Below, piece after piece: positions 55,598-64,000 of a stretch of 64,000 nucleotides of DNA. Both the position numbers and the translations under genes were made by a program. Under the pieces are notes generated by a model, which worked only from the letters and a program-made list of their open reading frames with translations, was not told the DNA's origin and ran no database searches. The DNA is taken from contig NZ_JANLCN010000001.1 of assembly GCF_024979255.1 (NCBI RefSeq), positions 434,001 to 498,000 on the forward strand, read 5' to 3'. Position 1 is the stretch's first letter. Every line of letters begins with the position of its first letter. The stretch comes from Herbiconiux moechotypicola (GTDB lineage Bacteria > Actinomycetota > Actinomycetes > Actinomycetales > Microbacteriaceae).

Positions 55598-56182
55598 ATG
55601 GCCGACCTGCAGACCCTCGATCTTCTCGGCCGCGCGATCCCGTTCAGCGACGAGGGTCAGGGGCCGGCGGTGGTGCTGGTCTCCGGGGCAGGTCAGGGCG
55701 TGGAGTACTTCGCGCCGCTGGCGCACTCCCTCGTCGAAGAGGACTTCCGGGTGGTGCTGATCGACTCGCGTCGTGACTCCGATCCGAACGCCCAGGAGCT
55801 CGCGGGTGAGGTCGTGGGCGTGCTCGACCACCTCGGCGTCGCCGACGCGTGGGTGGGCGGACACGGATTCGGGGGGAGCGTCGCCCGGTTCGTGGCGCAC
55901 GACCATCACGATCGCGCCAACGGTGTGCTGCTGCTGGGCGTCGAGGGCTCCGCCGGCACCGAGGTGGCGGGCTCGTCCGCGCCGGTACCCGAAGGGCTGC
56001 CGGTGCTCGTGGTGCAGGGCTCCGACGACGACGTCACGCCGCCGGCGAACGGCGAGGAGCTCCTGTCCGCCGCACCGGGGCTCGTCTCGATCGTCACCGT
56101 CGACGGCGGCGGACACCTCTTCCCGCACACCCACGTGGGCGCCACGGCCTGGGCCATCGAGGACTATCTCGACTGGGACTGA
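55598..56182 (+). CDS. Small alpha/beta-hydrolase-fold protein lacking the nucleophile Ser
   Basis: A 194-residue compact alpha/beta hydrolase: VVLVSGAGQGVEYFAPLAHS (oxyanion strand), VVLIDSRRDSD, the nucleophile elbow WVGGHGFGGSVARFVA, VLVVQGSDDDVTPPANGEEL (Asp) and VTVDGGGHLFPHTHVG (His). The elbow normally reads GHSFGG; here the Ser position is Gly90 (codon GGA at 55865-55867), so classical hydrolysis is not expected. Possible roles are a binding protein or an enzyme with other chemistry. ATG 55598 follows GAAAGGATC. It stands alone between the tRNA cluster and a Tat-exported protein. Confidence 0.82.
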   Translation: MADLQTLDLLGRAIPFSDEGQGPAVVLVSGAGQGVEYFAPLAHSLVEEDFRVVLIDSRRDSDPNAQELAGEVVGVLDHLGVADAWVGGHGFGGSVARFVAHDHHDRANGVLLLGVEGSAGTEVAGSSAPVPEGLPVLVVQGSDDDVTPPANGEELLSAAPGLVSIVTVDGGGHLFPHTHVGATAWAIEDYLDWD

Positions 56183-56234
56183 CCCCCGTCCTGGTCACCC
56201 CCGTTTCGGGGTGATTCCGGTTAGGCTCCTCGTC

Positions 56235-56645
56235 ATGGGGAACGACGAGACACCGCGCCATCCGATCAGCCGCCGCACCCTCCTGAAGGCCGGAGCCTGG
56301 AGTGTGCCCGTGGTGGCACTCGCCGTCGCGACGCCCGCGGCGGCCGCGAGCACCGCATCCGTCTACTACGTGTACCAGTCGTACGCGGGCTACTCCTCGA
56401 GCTCGGGCACCTTCGTGCTGGAGGCCTACATCTACGTGCGCGACACCGACACACCCGTGCAGGGCACGACCGTGACCTGGACCCTGGTCGAGACCGGGCA
56501 GGCCTTCCAAGCGGTGACCGGCTCGAACGGCTTCGCTCGGGTCGACACCGACCCCTCGGCGATCGTGGGCGAACCCACCACGTGCGAGATCACAGCGCTC
56601 GATGCGCGGACCGTCATCGAGGTGCAGGGCACCGGCCCGGTCTGA
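56235..56645 (+). CDS. Tat-exported Ig-like domain protein
   Basis: A 136-residue protein with a twin-arginine signal: ISRRTLLKAGAWSVPVVALA then TPAAAAS (cleavage). The mature part of about 95 residues looks like one Ig-like/Big_1 beta-sandwich (VRDTDTPVQGTTVTWTLVET, VTGSNGFARVDTD). One Cys is present near the C-terminus (TTCEITAL). No catalytic motif is seen; function is unknown. ATG 56235 has TAGGCT 7 bases upstream, so transcription is probably nearly leaderless. Confidence 0.8.
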   Translation: MGNDETPRHPISRRTLLKAGAWSVPVVALAVATPAAAASTASVYYVYQSYAGYSSSSGTFVLEAYIYVRDTDTPVQGTTVTWTLVETGQAFQAVTGSNGFARVDTDPSAIVGEPTTCEITALDARTVIEVQGTGPV

Positions 56646-56714
56646 GCGCGGGGGCGGTGGCCGACGCCGGTAGAGTTGTAGGCGTTTCGCACGCATCGAG
56701 GGAGCACCGCCACC

Positions 56715-58679
56715 GTGACAACAGGATTCGATCTCTTCACCGACCGCTCGGTCGTGGCCATGAGGGTCAACGGTGAGTTGAAAGACCTGGCCACCACGGT
56801 CACCGACGCCGACACCGTCGAGGCGGTCGTGATCGGCAGTCCCGACGGTCTCGCCATCCTGCGGCACTCGGCCGCGCACGTGGCCGCCCAGGCCGTGCAG
56901 GCCATCAACCCCGAGGCCAAGCTCGGCATCGGCCCGCCCGTCACCGACGGCTTCTACTACGACTTCGACGTGGCCGAGCCCTTCACCCCGGAGGACCTCA
57001 AGGCCATCGAGAAGGGCATGGAGCGCATCGTGCGCGCCGGCCAGCGCTTCGTGCGCCGGGTGGTCACCGAGGATGAGGCCCGGGCCGAACTGGCCGGCGA
57101 GCCCTACAAGCTCGAGCTCATCGGCCTCAAGGGCGGGGGAGACGACAGCGCCGACGAGTCGGTGGAGGTGGGCGGTGCCGAGCTCACCATCTACGACAAC
57201 GTCGACCCGAAGACCGGCGAGACCGTCTGGAAAGACCTCTGCCGCGGCCCGCACCTGCCGAGCACCCGCCTCATCGGCAACGGCTTCGCGCTCACCCGTC
57301 TCGCCGCCGCCTACTGGCGCGGCTCCGAGAAGAACAAGCAGCTCCAGCGTGTCTACGGCACCGCGTGGCCCTCCAAAGACGAGCTGCGCGCCTACCAGAC
57401 CCGCATCGAGGAGGCCGCCAAGCGCGACCACCGCAAGCTCGGCAGCGAGCTCGACCTGTTCTCGTTCCCCGACGAGATCGGTTCGGGGCTCGCCGTCTTC
57501 CATCCGCGGGGCGGCATCATCCGCGCCGAGATCGAGAACTACCTGCGCGACCAGCTCATCGCGCACGACTACGAGCTCGTCACCACCCCGCACATCACCA
57601 AGAAGCACCTCTACGAGATCAGCCAGCACCTCACCTGGTACGCCGACGGCATGTTCCCGCCGATGCACCTCGACGAGGAGACGGATGCCGAGGGCAACGT
57701 CACCCGCCAGGGCCAGGACTACTATCTGAAGCCCATGAACTGCCCCATGCACAACCTCATCTTCCGGGCGCGCGGGCGCAGCTATCGCGAGCTCCCGCTG
57801 AGACTGGCGGAGTTCGGCACCGTCTACCGGTACGAGAAGAGCGGCACCCTCTCCGGCCTCACCCGCGTGCGCGGCCTCACGCAGGACGACGCCCACATCT
57901 ACGTCACCCCCGACCAGGTGAAGGACGAACTGGCGCGTCAGCTCGACTTCGTGCTCGAGACCCTCCGCGGCTACGGCCTCGACGACTTCTACCTCGAGCT
58001 CTCCACGAAAGACCCCGAGAAGTCGGTGGGCGACGACCGGATGTGGGAGGAGGCCACCGAGACCCTCCGCCAGGTGGCCGTCGACTCCGGTCTCGAACTC
58101 GTGCCCGACCCCGGGGGAGCGGCCTTCTACGGCCCCAAGATCTCGGTGCAGGCGCGCGACGCGATCGGCCGGACCTGGCAGTTGTCCACGGTGCAGCTCG
58201 ACTTCAACCAGCCCGAGCTGTTCGAACTCGAGTACACCGCTCCCGATGGCACCCGCCAGCAGCCGGTCATGATCCACCGCGCCCTGCTCGGCTCCATCGA
58301 GCGCTTCTTCGCCATCCTGCTCGAGCACTACGCCGGCGCTTTCCCGCTCTGGCTCGCGCCGGTGCAGGTGGTGGGCATCCCGATCTCCGACGAGCACGCC
58401 GACTACCTCGGCGAGGTGGTGCGGCGCCTGCGCAAGCGCGGCATCCGCGCCCAGCTCGACGACTCCTCGGAGCGCATGCAGAAGAAGATCCGCACCCACA
58501 CCAAAGACAAGGTGCCGGTGCTGCTCATCGCCGGTGCGGACGACTCCGCAGCCGGGTCGGTGAGCTTCCGCTTCCGTGACGGCTCGCAGGAGAACGGAGT
58601 GCCCACCGACGAGGCGATCGACCGGATCGTCGCCGCGGTGGAGAAGCACCTCCAGGTCTCCTCCGCCGGCCAGCTCTGA
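56715..58679 (+). CDS. thrS: Threonyl-tRNA synthetase
   Basis: Class II aminoacyl-tRNA synthetase; 654 residues. A short N-terminal TGS domain is followed by the editing domain with [19 protein letters not shown] (His-rich site), [13 protein letters not shown] and [12 protein letters not shown]. The catalytic core has [20 protein letters not shown] (zinc-ligand Cys343), the motif 2 region [19 protein letters not shown], and motif 3 [20 protein letters not shown]. The anticodon-binding domain is at the end ([14 protein letters not shown]). GTG 56715; a TAGAGT box at 56671 could be the promoter. No T-box structure was evident in the short leader. The stop overlaps the HIT gene start (TGATG). 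Confidence 0.96.
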   Translation: MTTGFDLFTDRSVVAMRVNGELKDLATTVTDADTVEAVVIGSPDGLAILRHSAAHVAAQAVQAINPEAKLGIGPPVTDGFYYDFDVAEPFTPEDLKAIEKGMERIVRAGQRFVRRVVTEDEARAELAGEPYKLELIGLKGGGDDSADESVEVGGAELTIYDNVDPKTGETVWKDLCRGPHLPSTRLIGNGFALTRLAAAYWRGSEKNKQLQRVYGTAWPSKDELRAYQTRIEEAAKRDHRKLGSELDLFSFPDEIGSGLAVFHPRGGIIRAEIENYLRDQLIAHDYELVTTPHITKKHLYEISQHLTWYADGMFPPMHLDEETDAEGNVTRQGQDYYLKPMNCPMHNLIFRARGRSYRELPLRLAEFGTVYRYEKSGTLSGLTRVRGLTQDDAHIYVTPDQVKDELARQLDFVLETLRGYGLDDFYLELSTKDPEKSVGDDRMWEEATETLRQVAVDSGLELVPDPGGAAFYGPKISVQARDAIGRTWQLSTVQLDFNQPELFELEYTAPDGTRQQPVMIHRALLGSIERFFAILLEHYAGAFPLWLAPVQVVGIPISDEHADYLGEVVRRLRKRGIRAQLDDSSERMQKKIRTHTKDKVPVLLIAGADDSAAGSVSFRFRDGSQENGVPTDEAIDRIVAAVEKHLQVSSAGQL

Positions 58680-59221
58680 TGGCCGAGGTTCCGGTGGAGG
58701 ACTCCCGCGACTTCGCGGCGATCCCGGATGCGTTCCAGCGGCTGTGGACGCCCCACCGGATGGTCTACATCCAGGGCGGGCCCGAGCCGCACGTCGAGCA
58801 GTGCCCGTTCTGCCGGGCGCCGCAGCTCTCCGACGAGGAGGGCCTCATCGTGGCGCGGGGAGAGCACGCCTACGTGCTGCTCAACCTGTTCCCCTACAAT
58901 TCCGGGCACCTGCTCGTGTGCCCGTACCGCCACGTGGCCACCTACGATCTGGCGACGCCGGAAGAGGTGGCAGAGATCGGTGAGCTCACCCAGATCGCGA
59001 TGCGGGTGCTCACCGAGGTGTCGCGCTGCGACGGATTCAACATCGGCATGAACCAGGGACGAGTGGCGGGGGCGGGCGTGGCCGGGCACCTGCACCAGCA
59101 CATCGTGCCGCGGTGGATGAGCGACGCCAACTTCTTCCCGATCATCGCCGAGACCAAGGCGCTGCCGCAGCTTCTCGGTGAGGTGCGGGCCGAGGTCCAG
59201 GCGGCCTGGCCGGCGCGATAG
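58679..59221 (+). CDS. HIT family nucleotide hydrolase/transferase
   Basis: A 180-residue histidine-triad protein. The triad reads GHLHQHIVPRWMSD (H-x-H-x-H), with VEQCPFCRAPQLSDEE as a Cys-containing N-terminal loop and LNLFPYNSGHLLVCPYRHVA in the fold core. The size and the PFCR loop resemble the mycobacterial Rv2613c-type diadenosine tetraphosphate phosphorylase, which is also next to thrS. It is coupled to thrS by a one-base overlap, and pdxS follows after a 27-base gap. Confidence 0.9.
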   Translation: MAEVPVEDSRDFAAIPDAFQRLWTPHRMVYIQGGPEPHVEQCPFCRAPQLSDEEGLIVARGEHAYVLLNLFPYNSGHLLVCPYRHVATYDLATPEEVAEIGELTQIAMRVLTEVSRCDGFNIGMNQGRVAGAGVAGHLHQHIVPRWMSDANFFPIIAETKALPQLLGEVRAEVQAAWPAR

Positions 59222-59248
59222 GATTCCGGTGCTCCGCGAAAGGACATG

Positions 59249-60148
59249 ATGAGCGAGAACAGCACACCCAGAGTCGGGTCCGACCGCGTCAAGCGCGGTC
59301 TCGCCGAGATGTTGAAGGGCGGCGTCATCATGGACGTCGTCACCCCCGAGCAGGCGCGCATCGCCGAAGACGCGGGCGCCGTGGCGGTGATGGCGCTCGA
59401 ACGCGTGCCCGCCGACATCCGTTCGCAGGGCGGTGTGGCGCGCATGAGCGACCCCGACCTCATCGAGGCGATCATCGCCGAGGTCTCCATCCCCGTGATG
59501 GCGAAGGCCCGCATCGGCCACTTCGTCGAGGCTCAGGTGCTGCAGGCTCTGAACGTCGACTACATCGACGAGTCCGAGGTGCTGAGCCCGGCCGACTACG
59601 TCAACCACATCGACAAGTGGGACTTCACCGTGCCCTTCGTCTGCGGGGCGACCAACCTCGGCGAGGCGCTGCGCCGCATCAACGAGGGTGCGGCGATGAT
59701 CCGCTCCAAGGGTGAGGCCGGCACCGGAGACGTGTCGGAGGCGACCAAGCACATCCGCACCATCAACGCCGAGATCGCACGCCTCACCTCTCTCTCGAAG
59801 GACGAGCTGTACGTCGCCGCCAAAGAGCTCCAGGCACCCTACGACCTCGTGGTCGAGGTGGCCGAGACCGGCAAGCTGCCCGTGGTGCTGTTCACCGCCG
59901 GAGGTGTCGCCACCCCGGCCGACGCGGCCATGATGATCCAGCTCGGCGCCGACGGCGTGTTCGTGGGCTCGGGCATCTTCAAGTCGGGCAACCCCGCGGC
60001 CCGCGCGGCGGCCGTGGTGAAGGCCACCACGTTCTACGACGACCCGGCGGTCATCGCCGAGGTGTCGCGCGGTCTCGGTGAGGCGATGGTGGGCATCAAC
60101 GTCGCCGACGTGCCCGCACCGCACCGTCTCGCCGAGCGTGGCTGGTAG
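59249..60148 (+). CDS. pdxS: Pyridoxal 5'-phosphate synthase, PdxS subunit
   Basis: Builds pyridoxal 5'-phosphate from ribose 5-phosphate, glyceraldehyde 3-phosphate and ammonia; 299 residues. The barrel has [35 protein letters not shown] (catalytic Lys) and [19 protein letters not shown] (second Lys and phosphate site), plus [18 protein letters not shown] prefer ATG 59249 to ATG 59246 because of spacing from GAAAGGA. PdxT, its glutaminase, overlaps the end by 11 bases. Confidence 0.96.
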   Translation: MSENSTPRVGSDRVKRGLAEMLKGGVIMDVVTPEQARIAEDAGAVAVMALERVPADIRSQGGVARMSDPDLIEAIIAEVSIPVMAKARIGHFVEAQVLQALNVDYIDESEVLSPADYVNHIDKWDFTVPFVCGATNLGEALRRINEGAAMIRSKGEAGTGDVSEATKHIRTINAEIARLTSLSKDELYVAAKELQAPYDLVVEVAETGKLPVVLFTAGGVATPADAAMMIQLGADGVFVGSGIFKSGNPAARAAAVVKATTFYDDPAVIAEVSRGLGEAMVGINVADVPAPHRLAERGW

Positions 60149-60758
60149 TTCCCGGGCACCGGTCGGTGTACTCGCCCTCCAGGGCGATTTCCGTGAGCAC
60201 CTCGCGGTGCTCGGCCGGCTCGGTGCCGACGCAGTTGCCGTGCGACGCCCTGAGGAGATCGAAGCCGTGTCGGGCCTCGTCATCCCGGGCGGGGAGTCGA
60301 GCGTCATGGACAAGCTCGCGCGCACCTTCGGGGTGGCCGACGTGGTGCGCCGGCGCATCGCCGAGGGCCTGCCCGTGTACGGCACCTGCGCCGGCATGAT
60401 CATGCTGGCCGACACGGTGCTCGACGGCATCCGCGGGCAGCAGAGCTTCGGAGGGCTCGACGTGGCGGTGCGCCGCAACGCCTTCGGCGCTCAGACCGAG
60501 TCGTTCGAGGCCGATCTCGAGGTGCCCGAGCTCGGTGATCCGCCGGTGCATGCCGTCTTCATCCGCGCGCCCGTGGTCGCCGAGCTCGGACCGAGGGCGC
60601 GAGCGCTCGCCGCGCTTCCCGACGGAACCGTCGTGGCGGTCGAGCAGGGGGCGCTGCTCGGCACCTCGTTCCACCCCGAGATGACCGACGAGCTGCGCTT
60701 CCACCGCTACTTCCTCGACAAGGTCGCCGTCTCCTCGGCCGGGTCGTCCCGGCCCTGA
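60138..60758 (+). CDS. pdxT: Pyridoxal 5'-phosphate synthase glutaminase, PdxT subunit
   Basis: Class I glutaminase delivering ammonia to PdxS; 206 residues. [18 protein letters not shown] opens the domain. [18 protein letters not shown] is the glutamine/oxyanion site, Cys84 lies in [12 protein letters not shown], and His and Glu are in [16 protein letters not shown]. All catalytic residues are intact, in contrast to the GatD copy in this window. GTG 60138 overlaps the pdxS stop by 11 bases; earlier in-frame codons lie inside pdxS and lack homology. Confidence 0.95.
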   Translation: MAGSSRAPVGVLALQGDFREHLAVLGRLGADAVAVRRPEEIEAVSGLVIPGGESSVMDKLARTFGVADVVRRRIAEGLPVYGTCAGMIMLADTVLDGIRGQQSFGGLDVAVRRNAFGAQTESFEADLEVPELGDPPVHAVFIRAPVVAELGPRARALAALPDGTVVAVEQGALLGTSFHPEMTDELRFHRYFLDKVAVSSAGSSRP

Positions 60759-60805
60759 CGCGCGCCGTCCCGTAGACTCGTCTGCAGATTTAGAAGGAGA
60801 ACTCC

Positions 60806-61564
60806 GTGTCCGGACACTCAAAATGGGCCACCACCAAGCACAAGAAGGCGGTCATCGACGCCCGGCGGGCGAAGTCGTTCGCGAAGCTCATCAAGAACAT
60901 CGAGGTCGCCGCGAAGATCGGCGGCGCCGACCTCTCCGGCAACCCCACCCTCGTCGACGCGGTGCAGAAGGCCAAGAAGACCTCGGTGCCCAACGACAAC
61001 ATCGACCGCGCCATCAAGCGCGGCGCCGGCCTCACCGGTGAGACGATCGACTACCAGACGATCATGTACGAGGGCTACGGCCCCAACGGCGTGGCCCTGC
61101 TCATCGAGTGCCTCACCGACAACAAGAACCGTGCCGCGGCCGACGTGCGCACGGCCATGACGCGCAACGGCGGCACCATGGCCGACCCCGGCAGCGTGGC
61201 CTACAACTTCAGCCGCAAGGGTGTCATCACGGTCGCCCACGCCGACGGTGTCGACGAAGACAGCATCCTTCTCGCGGTGCTCGACGCCGGGGCCGAAGAG
61301 GTCACCGACCGCGCCGAGTCGTTCGAGGTGCTCACCGAGCCGCAGCAGATGGTGGCGGCCCGCACGGCTCTGCAGGATGCGGGTATCGACTACGACTCCG
61401 CCGACGTGGAGTTCGTCGCGAGCCTCCAGGTCGAGGCCGACGCCGAGACGGCCCGCAAGGTGTTCCGCCTCATCGACGCGCTCGAAGACAGCGACGACGT
61501 GCAGAACGTCTACACCAACATCGACATCACGCCCGAGGTGCAGGCGGAGCTCGAGAACGACTGA
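60806..61564 (+). CDS. yebC: YebC/PmpR family translation or transcription regulator
   Basis: A 252-residue protein of the YebC family, starting [20 protein letters not shown], with [20 protein letters not shown] and [20 protein letters not shown], the family core. Members bind DNA near the recombination genes in some bacteria, and recent work links them to resolving ribosome stalling at proline runs. It usually lies next to ruvC, as here. GTG 60806 follows AGAAGGAGA; the TAGACT at 60773 may be its -10. Confidence 0.94.
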   Translation: MSGHSKWATTKHKKAVIDARRAKSFAKLIKNIEVAAKIGGADLSGNPTLVDAVQKAKKTSVPNDNIDRAIKRGAGLTGETIDYQTIMYEGYGPNGVALLIECLTDNKNRAAADVRTAMTRNGGTMADPGSVAYNFSRKGVITVAHADGVDEDSILLAVLDAGAEEVTDRAESFEVLTEPQQMVAARTALQDAGIDYDSADVEFVASLQVEADAETARKVFRLIDALEDSDDVQNVYTNIDITPEVQAELEND

Positions 61565-61593
61565 TCGTCTCTCACCCGGAAGGCGGTGACCGG

Positions 61594-62190
61594 ATGCGCG
61601 TGCTGGGCATCGACCCCGGCCTCACCCGCTGCGGCGTGGGCATCGTCGACGTCGCGCCGACCCGCGCGGCCGTGCTCGTGCACGTGTCGGTCATCACCAC
61701 GCCCCCCGAACTCGCGCTCGAGGAGCGGCTGCTGCGGATCGCCGCGGGCATGGAGGCGCTGCTCGACGAACACCGCCCCGACAGCGTCGCCGTGGAGCGC
61801 GTGTTCGCCCAGCACAACGTGCGAACCGTCATGGGCACCGCCCAGGTGAGCGGCATCGCGCTCCTTGCCGCCGCGCGACGCTCCCTCCCGGTGGGTCTGC
61901 ACACGCCCACCGAGGTGAAGGCGGCGATCACGGGGTACGGCCAGGCCGACAAGAAGCAGGTCGGCACCATGGTGGCGAAGGTGCTCCGACTCGACGAGGT
62001 GCCCCGGCCTGCCGATGCAGCTGACGCCCTGGCGCTGGCGATCTGCCACGCCTGGAGGGTGCCCCTCGGGTCGGGAGCTGCTCCAGCGAACGGAGACGCG
62101 GCGGGTGGGCTCACCCCGGCTCAGCGTGCGTGGCGCGCCGCCGAGCAAGGCGCGGCGCGGCGCACGGCCGCCCCTAGGCTGGTGCGATGA
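61594..62190 (+). CDS. ruvC: Holliday junction resolvase RuvC
   Basis: Cuts Holliday junctions symmetrically; 198 residues, slightly extended at the C-terminus by an Ala/Arg-rich tail. Acidic active-site residues are in [18 protein letters not shown] (Asp7), [18 protein letters not shown] (Glu), and [17 protein letters not shown] (two Asp). ATG 61594 follows GGAAGGCGG. The stop overlaps the ruvA start (ATGA). Confidence 0.96.
   Translation: MRVLGIDPGLTRCGVGIVDVAPTRAAVLVHVSVITTPPELALEERLLRIAAGMEALLDEHRPDSVAVERVFAQHNVRTVMGTAQVSGIALLAAARRSLPVGLHTPTEVKAAITGYGQADKKQVGTMVAKVLRLDEVPRPADAADALALAICHAWRVPLGSGAAPANGDAAGGLTPAQRAWRAAEQGAARRTAAPRLVR
62175..62180 (+). promoter_or_regulatory. Internal leaderless -10 box of ruvA
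   Basis: TAGGCT, inside the end of ruvC, ends 6 bases before ATG 62187. It could give a separate leaderless ruvAB transcript in addition to read-through from ruvC. Confidence 0.45.
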
Positions 62191-62813
62191 TCTCCTCCCT
62201 GCGCGGCACCGTGCTCACCGTCTCCGGCGGAACCGCGGTGATCGACGTGGGGGGAGTGGGATACGCAGTGAGCATCACCCCGCGACACGCGCTGACGTTG
62301 CGCGCGGGGGCGGAGGCGACCGTGCTCACCTCCTTGATCGTGCGGGAGGACAGCATGTCGCTGTTCGCCTTCCCCGACCAGGACTCCCTGGAGGTCTTCT
62401 CCGTGCTCATCGGCGTGACCGGTGTCGGGCCCAAGTCCGCCCTCGGGGTGCTGGCCGAGCTGACACCGTCCGAGATCGCCCTGGCGGTCGCACGCGAAGA
62501 CGACAGCGCCTTCCGCAAGGTGTCGGGCATCGGCCCGAAGACCGCGAAGCTCATCGTGGTCTCCCTCGCCGGCAAGATCGCCCCGCCCGCGGCGGCGCAG
62601 GGCGGCTCGGCGACTCCGGAGGTCTCGACGACCGTGCGCGGCAACGTCGAACGTGCCCTGGTGGGCCTCGGCTGGGGAGAGCGGGATGCGGCTGCCGCGG
62701 TCGACCAGGCGCTCGAATCGGCGGCCGCCGCCGAGGCGTCGAACGTGCAGGCCCTGCTGCGGCTCGCCCTCGCTGTGCTCGGCCCGGCACCGCACGCGGG
62801 AGGTGCGCGATGA
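62187..62813 (+). CDS. ruvA: Holliday junction branch migration protein RuvA
   Basis: Binds the four-way junction and positions RuvB; 208 residues. Domain I begins [20 protein letters not shown]. The two helix-hairpin-helix motifs are [17 protein letters not shown] and [20 protein letters not shown]-terminal domain III ([18 protein letters not shown]) contacts RuvB. Overlaps with ruvC and ruvB, each by ATGA, show a coupled operon. Confidence 0.95.
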   Translation: MISSLRGTVLTVSGGTAVIDVGGVGYAVSITPRHALTLRAGAEATVLTSLIVREDSMSLFAFPDQDSLEVFSVLIGVTGVGPKSALGVLAELTPSEIALAVAREDDSAFRKVSGIGPKTAKLIVVSLAGKIAPPAAAQGGSATPEVSTTVRGNVERALVGLGWGERDAAAAVDQALESAAAAEASNVQALLRLALAVLGPAPHAGGAR

Positions 62814-63847
62814 GCCCGGCCTTCGAGCCCGACGACGTCGTGAGCCCGGTCGCCGCCTCCGAGGCCGAGATCGCCTTCGAAGGCGCTCTCCGACCGCGCT
62901 CGCTCGCCGAGTTCGTGGGGCAGAAGAAGGTGCGCGGCCAGCTGCAGCTGCTGCTCGACGCGGCCGCCATCCAGCAGCGCACGCCCGACCACATCCTGCT
63001 CGCCGGCCCTCCCGGTCTCGGCAAGACGACCCTCGCCATGATCGTGGCCCAGGAGACCGACCGGCCCCTGCGGCTGACCAGCGGCCCGGCCATCCAGCAC
63101 GCCGGCGACCTCGCGGCCGTGCTCTCCTCGCTCGTGCCGGGTGAGGTGCTCTTCATCGACGAGATCCACCGCATGGCCCGCTCGGCCGAGGAGATGCTCT
63201 ATCTCGCGATGGAGGATTTCCGCATCGACATCATGGTCGGCAAGGGCGCGGGGGCGACCTCCATCCCGCTCGATCTGGCCCCGTTCACGCTGGTCGGCGC
63301 CACCACTCGCGCGGGGCTGCTGCCGAACCCGTTGCGCGACCGGTTCGGGTTCACCGCGCACTTGGAGTTCTACGAGACCGAGGAGCTCGTGCGGGTGATC
63401 GAGCGCGCCGCCCAGTTGCTCGGGGTGACGATCGGTGCCGAGGCGCTGGTGGAGATCGCCTCGCGGTCGCGCGGCACGCCGCGCATCGCGAACCGCCTGC
63501 TGCGCCGCGTGCGCGATTACGCCCTGGTGGAGGGCGGAGACGCCACGCTGGCCGTGGTGCAGGCGGCGCTGCACCTCTACGACGTCGACGAGCTGGGCCT
63601 GGACCGTCTCGACCGCGCCGTCATGACGACGATCCTGCAGCGCTTCGACGGGGGACCGGTGGGCCTCAGCACGCTCGCGGTGTCGGTGGGCGAGGAGGCC
63701 GAGACGATCGAGTCGGTGGTCGAGCCGTTCCTCGTGAGGATCGGCCTGCTGTCGCGCACTCCGAGAGGTCGCGTGGCGACCAAGGCGGGGTGGGCGCACT
63801 TCGGCGTCGTCAGACAGTCGGATGCGCTCTTCGGCGATGACCTATAA
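62810..63847 (+). CDS. ruvB: Holliday junction branch migration ATPase RuvB
   Basis: Hexameric AAA+ motor; 345 residues. Walker A is [18 protein letters not shown], Walker [20 protein letters not shown], sensor 1 [20 protein letters not shown] (with arginine finger), and sensor 2 [19 protein letters not shown]. The C-terminal winged helix ends [15 protein letters not shown]. It starts at ATG 62810 within an ATGA overlap with ruvA. Confidence 0.97.
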   Translation: MSPAFEPDDVVSPVAASEAEIAFEGALRPRSLAEFVGQKKVRGQLQLLLDAAAIQQRTPDHILLAGPPGLGKTTLAMIVAQETDRPLRLTSGPAIQHAGDLAAVLSSLVPGEVLFIDEIHRMARSAEEMLYLAMEDFRIDIMVGKGAGATSIPLDLAPFTLVGATTRAGLLPNPLRDRFGFTAHLEFYETEELVRVIERAAQLLGVTIGAEALVEIASRSRGTPRIANRLLRRVRDYALVEGGDATLAVVQAALHLYDVDELGLDRLDRAVMTTILQRFDGGPVGLSTLAVSVGEEAETIESVVEPFLVRIGLLSRTPRGRVATKAGWAHFGVVRQSDALFGDDL

Positions 63848-63848
63848 T
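63843..63848 (+). promoter_or_regulatory. Consensus -10 box before yajC
   Basis: A perfect TATAAT overlaps the ruvB stop codon, 77 bases before the yajC start. No TTGACA-like -35 is seen at the normal distance, so its use is uncertain. Confidence 0.35.
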
Positions 63849-63925
63849 TCAAGCTGGTCTTCAGGACTGATGTCTAAGATGAGGCCTGCCCACATACTCC
63901 CCCCTTCTGGAAGGCGCCGTTCTCC

Positions 63926-64000
63926 ATGGCCATCGATCCGTTGACAATCATCATGCTGGCCGTCCTGGCCGTGCTGGTGTTCTTCATGTTCCGCAACAGC
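63926..64000 (+). CDS. yajC: Preprotein translocase subunit YajC (cut by the window edge)
   Basis: Only the first 25 residues are visible: MAIDPLTIIMLAVLAVLVFF then MFRNS. This is a short N-terminus followed by a membrane helix, as in YajC, the small Sec accessory protein that normally follows ruvB and precedes secD-secF in actinobacteria. CTGGAAGG upstream is the likely ribosome site. Identity rests on position and the helix. Confidence 0.8.
   Translation, partial: MAIDPLTIIMLAVLAVLVFFMFRNS

Overview
The window is a high-GC stretch of an actinobacterial chromosome. Gene content and order point to the family Microbacteriaceae (Leifsonia, Herbiconiux, Agromyces and relatives): glnA2-glnE, an RDD/DUF4191 pair beside glnA1, sucB-lpdA-pepA, sigA followed by murT-gatD, a parE/parC pair, sepH-DUF4193-DUF3093-dut-DUF3710-DUF3159, acnA-dxs, DUF3000-RNase D-fadA-fadB, and thrS-HIT-pdxST-yebC-ruvCAB-yajC. 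The family placement is inferred from memory of gene order, not from a search. Coding density is very high. No gene-free gap exceeds about 240 bases, apart from a 680-base stretch that holds four tRNA genes.

Layout: 1-9.5 kb holds a window-truncated hydrolase-fold membrane protein, nadE, glnA2, glnE and a secreted Ig-like protein. 9.5-10.9 kb is an accessory insert of lower GC: a two-gene nucleotidyltransferase (AbiEii-type) toxin-antitoxin pair. 11-16.4 kb holds glnA1 with a GlnR-like operator, RDD and DUF4191 genes, a membrane-anchored pseudokinase and sucB. 16.4-25.3 kb holds lpdA, pepA, PAC2, an MFS transporter, sigA, murT and gatD. 25.4-33 kb holds a second type II topoisomerase (parE, parC), a phosphodiesterase and sepH. 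33-43 kb holds dut, DUF3710, DUF3159, a CtpE-like P-type ATPase, acnA and dxs. 43-52.6 kb holds a fatty-acid oxidation pair, RNase D, DUF3000, a membrane hydrolase, sufE, a sulfurtransferase and zapE. 52.7-55.6 kb holds amt, an EI24/CysZ-like gene and tRNA genes for Val, Gly, Cys and Val. 55.6-64 kb holds a small hydrolase-fold protein, a Tat-exported Ig-like protein, thrS, pdxST, yebC, ruvCAB and the start of yajC.

Functional themes: nitrogen assimilation (amt, glnA1, glnA2, glnE, with a four-half-site GlnR-like box at glnA1 and a weaker one at amt), 2-oxo acid dehydrogenase parts (E2 and E3), peptidoglycan modification (murT-gatD), and DNA topology, repair and division (parEC, ruvCAB, sepH, zapE).

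The most notable observation is the MurT-GatD pair. GatD has glycine (residue 96) where the glutaminase cysteine should be, and MurT contains no cysteine at all, so it lacks the usual four-Cys zinc ribbon. Microbacteriaceae make group B peptidoglycan, in which the D-Glu alpha-carboxyl carries the interpeptide bridge instead of being amidated. The pair may therefore be a repurposed bridge ligase. Other proteins with visibly lost catalytic residues are the hydrolase-fold protein at the left edge (Ser to Gly, His to Asn), the small hydrolase at 55.6 kb (Ser to Gly) and the pseudokinase at 13.9 kb. Many genes show a TANNNT box exactly 6-7 bases before the start codon, which is the signature of leaderless transcription.
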